From contig NZ_SLZF01000013.1 in assembly GCF_004341515.1 (NCBI RefSeq), positions 62,001-126,000 of the forward strand: a DNA stretch of 64,000 bases. The letters are read 5' to 3'. Positions 1-11,167 of the stretch are shown here, piece by piece (position 1 is the stretch's first letter; the number at the start of each line of letters is the position of its first letter). The translations under genes were made by a program, and so were the position numbers. The stretch is from Allobosea sp. BK604 (GTDB taxonomy: Bacteria > Pseudomonadota > Alphaproteobacteria > Rhizobiales > Beijerinckiaceae). The notes under the pieces were generated by a model, which saw only the letters and a list, made by a program, of their open reading frames with translations, was not told where the DNA came from and searched no databases.

Positions 1-9
1 GATCGGGCT

Positions 10-3000
10 CTAGGGCCGGCGCAAATCGAGTGTCAGCGGAAACTCCGGACTGCGCTCGTCGGCCGGAATCGCCATGGGTCCGGGAGTATGGCCGATCGAT
101 TCGAAACGGGCGAGACGGCGTGCCTCCGCTTCGTAGGAATTCACCGGCGGTGTCTCATAATTGCGCCCGCCGGGATGGGCGACATGGTAGACGCAGCCGC
201 CGAGCGAGCGCCCGCTCCAGCTGTCGACGATGTCGAAGGTCAGCGGCGCATGCACGGGAATCGTCGGATGCAGGCCCGAGGCCGGCTGCCAGGCCTTGAA
301 GCGCACGCCGGCGATCGCCTCGCCTCCGCCATTCACCGCCGTCAGCGGCAGGCGCCGGCCATTGCAGGTCACGACATGGCGTCCGGGCACGAGGCCGGTC
401 GCCTTGACCTGCAGCCGCTCCACCGAGGAATCGACATAGCGCACCGTGCCGCCGATCGCGCCCTGCTCGCCCATCACATGCCAGGGCTCGAGCGCCTGCC
501 TGAGCTCCAGCTCGACGCCGCCATGGCTGACCTTGCCGTAGAACGGGAAGCGGAACTCCTGCTGCGCCTCGAACCAGACCGGATCGAAGGCGTATCCGGC
601 CTGCGCCAGGTCGGCGAGAACCTCGCGAAAATCCTGCCAGACCATCTCCGGAAGCATGAACCGATCGTGCAGGCTCGTGCCCCAGCGCACCAGCTTGCCC
701 TCCTGCGGTTCGCGCCAGAACCAGGCGATCAGCGCCCGCACCAGGAGCTGCTGTGCCAGCGACATGCGCGCATCCGGCGGCATCTCGAAGGAGCGGAACT
801 CGATCAGCCCGAGCCGCCCGGTCGGACCGTCCGGCGAGTAGAGCTTGTCGATGCAGATCTCGGTGCGGTGCGTGTTGCCGGAGACGTCGACCAGGAGGTT
901 GCGGAACAGCCGGTCGACCAGCCAGAGCGGAATCGCCGGCTCGCCCGGTTTCGGGACCATGGCAAGCGCGATCTCCAGCTCGTAGAGCTGGTCGTGCCGG
1001 GCTTCGTCGACACGCGGCGCCTGGCTGGTCGGGCCGATGAAAAGCCCCGAGAACAGGTAGGACAGGGAAGGGTGGCGCTGCCAGTAGAGGATGATGCTTT
1101 TCAGCAGGTCCGGGCGGCGCAGGAACGGGCTGTCCGGCGGTGTCACGCCGCCGAGCACGACATGGTTGCCGCCGCCCGTGCCGGTATGGCGGCCGTCGAC
1201 CATGAACTTCTCGGCGCAGAGCCTGGCCTGCCGCGCCTCCTCGTAGACGCCGCGCGTGATCGCGACCGCCTCGGGCCAGCTCTTGGCCGGGTGGATATTG
1301 ACCTCGATCACGCCGGGATCGGGCGTCACCTTGATGACGTTCAGCCGCGGGTCGTGCGGCGGCGCATAGCCCTCGATATGGACAGCCTGGCCCTCGCGTT
1401 CGGCCACCGCCTCGATGCTGGCGATCAGGTCGAGATAATCCTCCAGCCGCTCGACCGGCGGCAGGAAGACACAGAGGATATTGTCGCGCACCTCGATGCT
1501 GAGCGCGGTGCGGACATGCTCGCGGCCGATCTCCTGCTCGACGCGTTCCTGCGCATTCGAGGCGGGCTGCGGCTCGCTTGCATGCGACATCTGCATCGGC
1601 GCGCCGTAAGGCGGCTCGTCGAACTGGCCTGGCGCCGACAGGAAGCCGGGAGCCGCGAGCGATCCGCGCGGTTCCATCGGATCCTGCGGATGGATATGCG
1701 GATACTCGGCTTCGGGCACGACCGGCAGCGAGCCCAGCGGCAGGCGATAGCCGACCGGTGAATCGCCAGGCACCAGGAAGAGCTTGCCGCGCCGGAGCCG
1801 CCATTTCTCCGAGCGCCAGCGCCGGTCGCCGGCCTCGCCCTGCCAGCGCTGCACGGGAATGACGTAGCCGCGCGGCTTGCCGAGCCCGAGCTGGAAGACC
1901 TGCGCCATGCGCGCCCGCTCCTCAGGGTCGGCGAGACGCGGGTCGAGCGGGTCGACATTATCGGGAAGCTGCGCCTCCTTCAGCAGCCAATGGCCGGTAT
2001 CCTCATAGGCCGGCAGCACGTAGTCGGCACCGAGACCGAGCGCCTGCGACAGCCCGGCAGCGAGCGTCTCGGCCTCGCGCGCCGAGATTGCGGCCTCCAA
2101 TTCGCGGTCGCCGCCGGTTCTGGCGCCGGGCTCGCGCGCGATCAGCTCGGCATTCTTCCAGATCGGTTCGCCATCCTCGCGCCAGTAGAGCGCGAAGGCC
2201 CAGCGCGGCAGGCTTTCGCCCGGATACCACTTGCCCTGGCCGTAATGCAGCATGCCGCCTGGGGCGAAGCGGCCGCGCAGCTTGCGGATCAGCTCGTCGG
2301 CGCGCTGGCGCTTGGTCGGGCCGACGGCGGCCGTGTTCCACTCGTCGCCGGACTGATCGTCGACCGAGACGAAGGTCGGCTCGCCGCCCATGGTCAGGCG
2401 GACATCCTGCGCCTGAAGGTCGGCATCGACCTTTTCGCCGAGCGCATCGAGGCGCTGCCAGGATTCGTCGGAGAAGGGCAGGGTGATGCGCGGCACTTCA
2501 TGCACGCGCGCGACGCTCATCGAAAACTCGAACGTGGTCTCGGCGTAGCTCGCCATGCCGCTGACCGGGGCGGCCGAGCGGTAATGCGGCGTCGCCGCCA
2601 GCGGCAGATGGCCCTCGCCGGTCAGCAGGCCCGAGGTCGGGTCGAGGCCGATCCAGCCGGCGCCGGGGATATAGGCCTCGGCCCAGGCATGCAGGTCGGT
2701 GAAATCCTTGTCGGTGCCGCGCGGCCCTTCGAGCGGGTCGATATCGGCCTTCATCTGGATCAGGTAGCCGGAGACGAAGCGGGCGGCGAGGCCGAGCCGG
2801 CGCAGGATCTGGACGAGCAGCCAGCTCGTGTCGCGGCAGGAGCCGGACTTGAGCTGCAATGTCTGGTCCGGCTCCTGCACGCCGGGCTCCATGCGGATGC
2901 CATAGGCGATCATGCCCTGCAGCCTGGCATTGAGATCGACGATGAAATTGACCGTGTTGGTCTGCTCGCGCGGAATCGTCGCCATGAACTCGGTCAGGAG

Positions 3001-3375
3001 CGGCCCGGCCGGCTCGGTGACGAGATAGGGCGCGAGCTCGGCCCGGAGCTCCTCGGGATAGGCGAAAGGGAAGCTCTCGGCATCGGTCTCGACGAAGAAG
3101 TCGAACGGGTTGATCACCGACAGCTCGGTGACGAGATCGACCTCGATGCGGAACTCGCTCACCGGCTCGGGAAAGACGAAGCGTGCCAGCCAGTTGCCGC
3201 TCGGATCCTGCTGCCAGTTCACGAAATGCTGCTCGGGCGAGACCTTGAGCGAGTAGCTTTTGATCGCCGCCCGGCAATGCGGCGCCGGCCTCAGGCGGAT
3301 GATCTGCGGCCCGAGCGTGACCGGCCGGTCATAGCGATAATGGGTGAGGTGGTTCAGCGCGGCGATGATGGCCAA
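10..3375 (-). CDS. Transglutaminase-like / DUF2126 family protein
   Basis: A protein of 1121 residues. The first ~280 residues carry the bacterial transglutaminase-like N-terminal beta domain and a papain-like transglutaminase core: the Cys lies in KSGSCRDTSWLL and the downstream His in DLHAWAEAYIPG, followed by an Asp in GLDPTSG. The remaining two-thirds matches what I know as DUF2126 (motifs VRLTMGGEPTFVS, GGGNHVVLGG and EFRSFEMPPDARM). This two-part architecture is common in proteobacteria; the biochemical role is not firmly known, with protease or amide-ligase-like chemistry proposed from the fold. The start ATG begins MAIIAALNHLTHYRYDRP, which fits the family N-terminus, and the stop lies just inside the window edge. 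It is divergent from the ABC importer that follows; nothing ties the two functionally. Confidence 0.9.
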   Translation of the reverse strand: MAIIAALNHLTHYRYDRPVTLGPQIIRLRPAPHCRAAIKSYSLKVSPEQHFVNWQQDPSGNWLARFVFPEPVSEFRIEVDLVTELSVINPFDFFVETDAESFPFAYPEELRAELAPYLVTEPAGPLLTEFMATIPREQTNTVNFIVDLNARLQGMIAYGIRMEPGVQEPDQTLQLKSGSCRDTSWLLVQILRRLGLAARFVSGYLIQMKADIDPLEGPRGTDKDFTDLHAWAEAYIPGAGWIGLDPTSGLLTGEGHLPLAATPHYRSAAPVSGMASYAETTFEFSMSVARVHEVPRITLPFSDESWQRLDALGEKVDADLQAQDVRLTMGGEPTFVSVDDQSGDEWNTAAVGPTKRQRADELIRKLRGRFAPGGMLHYGQGKWYPGESLPRWAFALYWREDGEPIWKNAELIAREPGARTGGDRELEAAISAREAETLAAGLSQALGLGADYVLPAYEDTGHWLLKEAQLPDNVDPLDPRLADPEERARMAQVFQLGLGKPRGYVIPVQRWQGEAGDRRWRSEKWRLRRGKLFLVPGDSPVGYRLPLGSLPVVPEAEYPHIHPQDPMEPRGSLAAPGFLSAPGQFDEPPYGAPMQMSHASEPQPASNAQERVEQEIGREHVRTALSIEVRDNILCVFLPPVERLEDYLDLIASIEAVAEREGQAVHIEGYAPPHDPRLNVIKVTPDPGVIEVNIHPAKSWPEAVAITRGVYEEARQARLCAEKFMVDGRHTGTGGGNHVVLGGVTPPDSPFLRRPDLLKSIILYWQRHPSLSYLFSGLFIGPTSQAPRVDEARHDQLYELEIALAMVPKPGEPAIPLWLVDRLFRNLLVDVSGNTHRTEICIDKLYSPDGPTGRLGLIEFRSFEMPPDARMSLAQQLLVRALIAWFWREPQEGKLVRWGTSLHDRFMLPEMVWQDFREVLADLAQAGYAFDPVWFEAQQEFRFPFYGKVSHGGVELELRQALEPWHVMGEQGAIGGTVRYVDSSVERLQVKATGLVPGRHVVTCNGRRLPLTAVNGGGEAIAGVRFKAWQPASGLHPTIPVHAPLTFDIVDSWSGRSLGGCVYHVAHPGGRNYETPPVNSYEAEARRLARFESIGHTPGPMAIPADERSPEFPLTLDLRRP

Positions 3376-3617
3376 GGGCAGGCACCTGCTTGGTTCGCGA
3401 GACCGGATGCCATCACGATAGCGATGCAGCGACGGGCCGCAAAGCCGGCCCTCGTGCGATATTGCATAGGCAATGGGCAGCGATGCCTGTGAACTGGGCG
3501 ATCAGGCCCTTCCCGGCTCGCGTCGGTTGAGTGATACGCTGGACATCAATCGCGATCTGGTTCCAGATTGCCAGCAATGGGCGCTGGACGCCCACACAAC
3601 GAACAATGGGGAATTTC

Positions 3618-5207
3618 ATGCGTCACGTAGCGAAACTGCTCGCAGCCTCCGCTTTTGCCGCCCTGATGACGACGCCTGTCCTGGCCCAGACGCCGAAGGA
3701 CACCATCGTGATGGCCAAGCAGATCGACGACATCATCTCGCTCGATCCGGCCGAGGCCTTCGAGTTCTCCGGCGTCGAGGTCGGCGCCAATGTCTACGAC
3801 AAGCTGATGGGCGTCGACCTGAAGAACAACAACGCGCTGGTCGGCGAACTCGCCCAGAGCTGGACCGTCAGCCCCGACAACCTGACCTACACCTTCAAGC
3901 TGCGCCCCGGCGTCAAGTTCCATTCCGGCAATCCGCTGACCGCCGCCGATGTGGTCTATTCCTTCCAGCGCGCCGTCACGCTCAACAAGTCGCCGGGCTT
4001 CATCCTCGCCCAGTTCGGCTTCACCAAGGACAATGTGCTGGAGAAGGTGAAGGCGACCGACGACACCACGCTGGTCGTCACGGTCTCCAAGCCTTACGCG
4101 CCGACCTTCTTCCTCAACTGCCTGACCTCCGGCGTCGCCTCGATCGTCGACTCGAAGCTGGTCAAGGCCAATGAGAAGGATGGCGATTTCGGCAATGCCT
4201 GGCTCAAGCTGAACTCGGCCGGCTCGGGCGCCTACAAGGTCCGCGCCTATCGTCCGAACGAGCAATATGCGCTGGAGGCCAACGAGGCCTGGTACAAGGG
4301 CGCGCCGAAGAACAAGCGCGTCATCGTCCGCCATGTCGCCGAGCCGGCCTCGCAGCGCCTGCTGCTGGAGAAGGGCGATGTCGACATCGCCCGCAACCTC
4401 TCCAAGGACCAGCTCGCCGCGGTCAAGACGAACGCCAACATCGAGATCGTCCAGGGCGACAAGGGCTACATCCTCTATCTCGGCCTGAACCAGAAGAACC
4501 CGAACCTCGCCAAGCCCGAGGTTCGCGAGGCGCTGAAATACCTGGTCGATTACGACTCGATCGAGCGCAACATCGTCGAGGGCACTTACAAGGGCCACGA
4601 ATCCTTCCTGCCCAAGGGCTTCCTCGGCGCCATCGACGACAAGCCCTACAAGTTCGATCCCGCCAAGGCCAAGGAACTGCTCGCCAAGGCCGGCCTGCCG
4701 AACGGCTTCACCGTCACGATGGACACCCGCTCGGTCAATCCGATCACCGATATCGCGCAGGCGATCCAGTCGAACTGGGCCCAGGCCGGCGTCAAGCTCG
4801 AGCTGATCCCCGGCGACGGCAAGCAGACCCTGACCAAGTACCGCGCCCGCACCCACGACATCTATATCGGCCAGTGGGGCCCGGATTATCTCGACCCGCA
4901 CACCAATGCCGAGACCTTCGCCATCAACGAGGATAATGGCGAGGAGGCGAAGTCGAAGACTCTGGCCTGGCGCAATGCCTGGGACATCCCGGCCATGACC
5001 AAGATCACCCAGGCCGCGGTGCTGGAGACCAGCGCCGACAAGCGCAAGGCCGAATATGAGGGCCTGCAGCGCGAGCACCAGAAGGTCTCGCCCTTCGTCA
5101 TCATGTTCCAGCAGATCGAGGTCTCCGCCGACCGCAAGGGCGTCAGCGGCTGGGCGATCGGGCCGAGCTCCGACACCAACTTCTACGCGCCGATCGCCAA
5201 GAACTGA
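3618..5207 (+). CDS. Peptide-type ABC transporter substrate-binding protein (SBP family 5)
   Basis: Periplasmic solute-binding protein of about 529 residues, first gene of a five-gene importer operon. A Sec signal peptide is evident at residues 1-23 (MRHVAKLLAASAFAALMTTP then VLAQ), followed by the SBP_bac_5 pattern with YTFKLRPGVKFHSGNPLTAADVVYSF near the start of the mature protein. The start was set at the ATG preceded by GGGGAA with good spacing; a longer reading frame with TTG/ATG starts would add residues before the signal peptide. The substrate is probably an oligo- or dipeptide or another solute of that class, but it cannot be told from sequence. A hairpin follows the stop, before the permease genes. 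Confidence 0.9.
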   Translation: MRHVAKLLAASAFAALMTTPVLAQTPKDTIVMAKQIDDIISLDPAEAFEFSGVEVGANVYDKLMGVDLKNNNALVGELAQSWTVSPDNLTYTFKLRPGVKFHSGNPLTAADVVYSFQRAVTLNKSPGFILAQFGFTKDNVLEKVKATDDTTLVVTVSKPYAPTFFLNCLTSGVASIVDSKLVKANEKDGDFGNAWLKLNSAGSGAYKVRAYRPNEQYALEANEAWYKGAPKNKRVIVRHVAEPASQRLLLEKGDVDIARNLSKDQLAAVKTNANIEIVQGDKGYILYLGLNQKNPNLAKPEVREALKYLVDYDSIERNIVEGTYKGHESFLPKGFLGAIDDKPYKFDPAKAKELLAKAGLPNGFTVTMDTRSVNPITDIAQAIQSNWAQAGVKLELIPGDGKQTLTKYRARTHDIYIGQWGPDYLDPHTNAETFAINEDNGEEAKSKTLAWRNAWDIPAMTKITQAAVLETSADKRKAEYEGLQREHQKVSPFVIMFQQIEVSADRKGVSGWAIGPSSDTNFYAPIAKN

Positions 5208-5225
5208 GCCTCCGGCTCCCGTGCC

Positions 5226-5262
5226 CCGCCGCAGCCTCCGTCAGGTTGCGGCGGCTTTCTCT
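5226..5262 (+). terminator. Intra-operon hairpin after the substrate-binding gene
   Basis: A 12-bp stem (5226-5237 with 5243-5254, one G-T pair) closes a CCGTC loop and is followed by a pyrimidine-rich CTTTCTCTG stretch. It sits between the binding-protein gene and the permease gene, where partial termination or 3'-end protection would raise binding-protein mRNA above permease mRNA. Attenuation is inferred; the hairpin is seen. Confidence 0.6.
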
Positions 5263-5281
5263 GTTGCTGGTGGACTGTTGA

Positions 5282-6328
<1,047 letters not shown>

Positions 6329-6332
6329 GGCG

Positions 6333-7223
6333 ATGAGCTCCTGGACCGACTATCTCATCACCGATTCCCCGGCCTCGCGCCGGCAGGCCAGGCTCGGCCA
6401 GTTCTACCGGCAATGGCTCGCCTTCCGGCGCAATCCGCTCGCCGTCATCGGCCTCGTCATCGTCGTCGCGTTGCTGCTGATCGCCGCCTTCGCGCCGCTG
6501 ATCGCGACACATAACCCGCTGACCCAGAATCTCGACGGCCGGCTGCTGCCGCCCTCGGCCGCGCATTGGTTCGGCACGGACTCGCTCGGCCGCGACATCT
6601 ACAGCCGCATCGTCTACGGCGCTCGCGTCACGCTAGTCATCGTGCTGCTCGTGGTCGTCACGGTCGGCCCGCTCGGCCTGCTGATCGGCGCGGCCTCCGG
6701 CTATCTCGGCGGCTGGGTCGACCGCGTGCTGATGCGCATCACCGACGTCTTCCTCGCCTTCCCGCGCCTGGTGCTGGCGCTCGCCTTCGTCGCGGCGCTC
6801 GGCCCCGGGCTGGAGAACGCCGTCATCGCCATCGCCTTCACCGCCTGGCCGCCCTATGCCCGCGTCGCCCGCGCGGAGACGCTGATCATCCGCAACCAGG
6901 ACTATATTTCGGCCGTGCGGCTGCAGGGCGCCTCGCAATGGCGCGTCGTGCTCCGGCATGTCGTGCCGATGTGCCTGCCCTCGCTGATCGTGCGCACCAC
7001 GCTCGACATGGCCGGCATCATCCTGACCGCCGCCGGGCTCGGCTTCCTCGGCCTCGGCGCCCAGCCGCCGATCCCGGAATGGGGCGCGATGATCTCGACC
7101 GGCCGCGAGCAGATCTTCGATCAATGGTGGGTCGCGACCTTCCCCGGCATCGCCATCTGCATCGTCGCGCTCGGCTTCAACCTGCTCGGCGACGGGCTGC
7201 GCGACGTCATGGATGCGAGGTGA
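6333..7223 (+). CDS. Peptide-type ABC transporter permease (DppC-like)
   Basis: Second inner-membrane permease, 296 residues. The N-terminal OppC_N region (FRRNPLAVIGLVIVVALLL) is followed by HWFGTDSLGRDIYSRIVYGA, the usual hallmark of DppC/OppC proteins. The coupling loop is DYISAVRLQGASQWRVVLRH, and GLGFLGLGAQPPIPEWGAM marks the C-terminal third. It would form the heterodimeric channel with the preceding DppB-like protein. GAGGTGAGGCG before the ATG supplies a good ribosome binding site. Confidence 0.92.
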   Translation: MSSWTDYLITDSPASRRQARLGQFYRQWLAFRRNPLAVIGLVIVVALLLIAAFAPLIATHNPLTQNLDGRLLPPSAAHWFGTDSLGRDIYSRIVYGARVTLVIVLLVVVTVGPLGLLIGAASGYLGGWVDRVLMRITDVFLAFPRLVLALAFVAALGPGLENAVIAIAFTAWPPYARVARAETLIIRNQDYISAVRLQGASQWRVVLRHVVPMCLPSLIVRTTLDMAGIILTAAGLGFLGLGAQPPIPEWGAMISTGREQIFDQWWVATFPGIAICIVALGFNLLGDGLRDVMDAR

Positions 7224-7224
7224 G

Positions 7225-8081
7225 ATGATGCGCGCTCCCGACACGCCCCTCGAGCAGCCGCTTCTCGAACTCGACAATCTGCGGGTCAATTTCCACACGC
7301 CGACCGGCATCGTGCGCGCCGTGCGCGGCCTCTCCTTTACGCTCGGCCGCGAGCGGCTCGGCATCGTCGGCGAGTCCGGCTCCGGCAAGTCTATGACCGG
7401 CCGCGCCATCCTCGACCTGATCCCGCATCCCGGCGAGGTCCTGGCCGACCGCATGGTCTATCGCGGCCAGGACCTGCTCACGATGGACAGGCGGACGCGC
7501 CGCAAGCTGCGCGGCCGCCATATCTCGATGGTGATGCAGGACCCGAAATTTTCGCTCAACCCGGTCCAGACCGTGGGAGAGCAGATCGCCGAGGCCTATC
7601 GCGTCCATCACAAGGCGAGCTCGCGCGAGGCGAGGGAGCGCAGCCTCGCCATGCTCGAGGCGGTGCAGATCCGCGAGCCCGCGCGCGTCTACGCTCTCTA
7701 CCCGCACGAGGTCTCGGGCGGCATGGGCCAGCGCGTCATGATCGCGATGATGCTGATCGCCGAGCCCGATATCCTGATCGCCGACGAGCCGACCTCGGCG
7801 CTCGACGTCACCGTGCAGCTCCAGGTCCTGAAGATCCTCGACGACCTCGTCACCAGCCGCGGCATGGGCCTGATCTTCATCAGCCACGACCTGCATCTGG
7901 TGAAGTCCTTCTGCGACCGGGTCATCGTCATGTATGGCGGCAAGGTGATGGAGACGCTGCAGGCGAGCGAGCTGGAGCAGGCCCAGCACCCCTACACGCG
8001 CGGCCTGCTCGGCTGCCTGCCCGATCTCGACCATCCCAAGGCGAAGCTCGCCACCTTGAACCGCGACCCGGCATGGCTGGC

Positions 8082-8085
<4 letters not shown>
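7225..8085 (+). CDS. Peptide-type ABC transporter ATP-binding protein (DppD-like)
   Basis: ATPase subunit of the importer, about 286 residues. Walker A is GESGSGKS, the signature motif is VSGGMGQRVMIAMM, and Walker B is ILIADEPTSALD followed by the switch histidine in ISHDLH. The oligopeptide-type C-terminal extension (HPYTRGLLGCLPDL) is present but short, ending without the cysteine-rich tail that many DppD proteins carry. An ATG 12 bases upstream overlaps the preceding gene; ATGs at 7225 or 7228 have better spacing to GAGG and were preferred. It pairs with the next gene product. Confidence 0.9.
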
Positions 8086-8837
<752 letters not shown>

Positions 8838-8904
8838 GCAAGACGGCTGCGCGCTATCGTCGCTTGGGTGCGCCTGCGAAACCGTCTAAGTCTCGTCGTA
8901 GCGG

Positions 8905-8922
8905 CCGGCTAACGTGAGCCGG
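8905..8922 (+). terminator. Small hairpin between ABC operon and zwf
   Basis: CCGGCT and AGCCGG form a perfect 6-bp dyad around a six-base loop in the 108-bp gap before zwf, followed by TTCTCG rather than a true T-run. It may be a weak terminator for the importer operon or an operator for the sugar genes. Only the dyad itself is certain. Confidence 0.3.
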
Positions 8923-8945
8923 TTCTCGCCACGGAGGCCATCGCC

Positions 8946-10454
8946 ATGGACGCCATCGCTGACCGCGTTTTGAAGCTGGAAGCCTCGCCGGAGCGCACGC
9001 CGGTCCCGCCCTTCGACCTGGTGATCTTCGGCGCCGGCGGCGACCTTGCCTTGCGCAAGCTCTTCCCGGCGCTGGCGCAGCGCAACGAGGAGGGCGTGCT
9101 GCCGGAGGAAAGCCGTATCCTCGGCATCGTCCGCAAGACCGAGGATGTCGAGGGCCTGCCGGGCGAGATCGCCAAGAAGCTCGCGAGCTCCGGCCTTCCT
9201 GCCGATCGAATCGAGGCTTTCCTGCGCCGGCTCACCATGGTGCAGATGGATGCGCTGAAGCCCGAGACCTATCCGGCGCTGAAGGCGGCCCTGGGCGAGT
9301 CCGAGCGCGTCCGCTCCTTCTATCTCTCGACCCCGCCGGACCTCTTCATCCCGATCTGCGAGAATCTCGCCAAGGCCGAGATCCTGACGCCGACCTCGCG
9401 CGTCATCCTGGAGAAGCCGCTCGGCCGCGACCTCGCCTCGGCCCGCGCCATCAACGATGCGGTGGCGAAGATCCTGCCGGAAAGCCGCACCTACCGGATC
9501 GACCATTATCTCGGCAAGGAAACGGTGCAGAACCTCTTGGTCCTGCGCTTCGCCAACACCTTGTTCGAGCGCTCCTGGTCGAGCCGCGACATCGATAATG
9601 TCCAGATCACGGTGGCGGAGACCGTCGGCCTCGAATCCCGCGCCGGCTATTACGACAAGGCCGGCCATCTGCGCGACATGGTCCAGAACCATGTGCTGCA
9701 GCTGCTTTGCCTCTTCGCCATCGAGCCGCCGAACCTGCTCGAGGCCGATGCCGTGCGCGACGAGAAGGTGAGGGTGCTGAAGGCGCTGCGTCCGATCGTC
9801 GGGCCCGATGTGCAGCGTTACACCGTGCGCGGTCAGTACGGGCCCGGCGTCGCCGAGGGCGCGCGCGTCAAGGGTTATACCGATGAGCTCGGCCAGCTCA
9901 GCAATACCGAAACCTTCGTCGCGATCCGCTGCGAGCTCGAGACCTGGCGCTGGGCCGGCGTCCCGATCTATCTGCGCACCGGCAAGCGCATGGCGCAGCG
10001 CTATTCCGAGATCGCCGTCACCTTCAAGCCGGTGCCGCATTCGATCTTCGGCGGCGCGCCGGGCTGCGAGCAGCTCAACGCCAATCGCCTGGTCATCCGG
10101 CTCCAGCCCGATGATGGCGTGCAATTGCAGCTGATGATGAAGGTGCCGGGTTCCGGCAAGCTCAAGATCGTGCCGCGCCAGCTCGATCTGCGCTACGATA
10201 CGGCCTTCGGCGTGCGCTCGCCCGACGCCTATGAGCGCCTGCTCACCGACGTCATTCGTGGCGACCAGACCCTGTTCATGCGCCGCGACGAGGTCGAGCA
10301 GGCCTGGACCTGGATCGACCCGATCCTCGCCGGCTGGCAGGATTATTACCCGCAGCCGCATCGCTATGCCGCCGGTTCCTGGGGCCCGTCGCAGGCGATC
10401 GGCCTGATCGAGCGCGAGGGCCGCTCCTGGGCCGATCCGGAACCGCTGGAATGA
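8946..10454 (+). CDS. zwf: Glucose-6-phosphate 1-dehydrogenase
   Basis: Cytoplasmic NAD(P)-dependent enzyme oxidising glucose-6-phosphate to 6-phosphogluconolactone, the entry step to the Entner-Doudoroff and pentose phosphate routes. The protein has 502 residues, close to the family norm. The nucleotide-binding motif is FGAGGDLALRK (residues 28-38; Gly-Ala-Gly instead of the usual Gly-Ala-Ser), and the substrate/catalytic motif RIDHYLGKE lies near residue 185. EKPLGRDL and KRMAQRYSEI are also diagnostic. A GGAGG lies ten bases before the ATG. The next gene overlaps its stop by four bases. Confidence 0.97.
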   Translation: MDAIADRVLKLEASPERTPVPPFDLVIFGAGGDLALRKLFPALAQRNEEGVLPEESRILGIVRKTEDVEGLPGEIAKKLASSGLPADRIEAFLRRLTMVQMDALKPETYPALKAALGESERVRSFYLSTPPDLFIPICENLAKAEILTPTSRVILEKPLGRDLASARAINDAVAKILPESRTYRIDHYLGKETVQNLLVLRFANTLFERSWSSRDIDNVQITVAETVGLESRAGYYDKAGHLRDMVQNHVLQLLCLFAIEPPNLLEADAVRDEKVRVLKALRPIVGPDVQRYTVRGQYGPGVAEGARVKGYTDELGQLSNTETFVAIRCELETWRWAGVPIYLRTGKRMAQRYSEIAVTFKPVPHSIFGGAPGCEQLNANRLVIRLQPDDGVQLQLMMKVPGSGKLKIVPRQLDLRYDTAFGVRSPDAYERLLTDVIRGDQTLFMRRDEVEQAWTWIDPILAGWQDYYPQPHRYAAGSWGPSQAIGLIEREGRSWADPEPLE

Positions 10455-11143
10455 GCGCAGCTGCCGGACCCGTCGCCTGGTATCGCTTCGAGAGCCTTGC
10501 CGATACCTCGGAGGCGCTGGCCGAGGCCGTGGCCGTCGCGCTCTCGGCCGCGATCGCGGCGCGCGGCTCGGCCTTGCTTGCCGTGCCCGGCGGCAACACG
10601 CCGGCGCGCTTCCTTGGGACTTTGGGGGAGCGTGCCCTCGCCTGGGACAAGGTCACCGTGCTGCCGACCGACGAGCGTTTCGTCGCGCCGAACGACCCGG
10701 CCTCGAACGAGCGCATGATCCGCGAGGCCTTCGCCCCGCTGCGCGAGGGCGGCGCCGGCTTCGTCTCCTTCCACAATGCCGGCGATGATCTCGCAGCGGC
10801 GGCGCGCAGCCTCGACGGCGTGCTGTCCCGCCTGCCGCCGATCGATGTCCTCGTCAGCGGCATGGGGGCGGACGGGCATATCGCCTCGCTTTTTCCCGGC
10901 GACGACGCGGCTGCGAATGCGGGCGATGCGGTCCACGCCGTGGCGGCAAAGCCGGCCGGACTGCCGCCGCGCATCTCGCTTTCGCCCGCCAGGCTGAGAT
11001 CGGCCGGCTGGGCGGCGCTGCTGATCGCGGGCGAGGACAAGGAAGAGACCCTGAAGGCGGCGCAGGATTTGCCGGCCGCCTATCCGGTCGGCATCCTGTT
11101 GCGCCGCCAGCAGGGGCTCGACGTTTACTGGGCCAAGGCGTAA
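10451..11143 (+). CDS. pgl: 6-phosphogluconolactonase
   Basis: DevB/SOL-type lactonase of 230 residues hydrolysing 6-phosphogluconolactone to 6-phosphogluconate. Family motifs are VPGGNTPARFLGTL in the N-terminal half, VTVLPTDERFVAPNDPASNE in the middle, and SGMGADGHIASLFPGDD, the conserved phosphosugar-binding loop. The ATG overlaps the zwf stop (ATGA), so the two genes are translationally coupled and act in consecutive steps. Confidence 0.95.
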   Translation: MSAAAGPVAWYRFESLADTSEALAEAVAVALSAAIAARGSALLAVPGGNTPARFLGTLGERALAWDKVTVLPTDERFVAPNDPASNERMIREAFAPLREGGAGFVSFHNAGDDLAAAARSLDGVLSRLPPIDVLVSGMGADGHIASLFPGDDAAANAGDAVHAVAAKPAGLPPRISLSPARLRSAGWAALLIAGEDKEETLKAAQDLPAAYPVGILLRRQQGLDVYWAKA

Positions 11144-11167
11144 GCGCAGCGGGTCAGGAGGAAACAC

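Noticed and set aside
88..1761. Long plus-strand open frame opposite the transglutaminase/DUF2126 gene
   Set aside because: It lies antisense to a conserved 1121-residue protein, its translation is Arg/Ala/Asp-rich without any domain, and such antisense frames are expected in high-GC DNA.
3546..5078. 510-codon antisense frame over the first substrate-binding gene
   Set aside because: No recognisable domain and fully inside a gene with a clear signal peptide and family motifs on the other strand.
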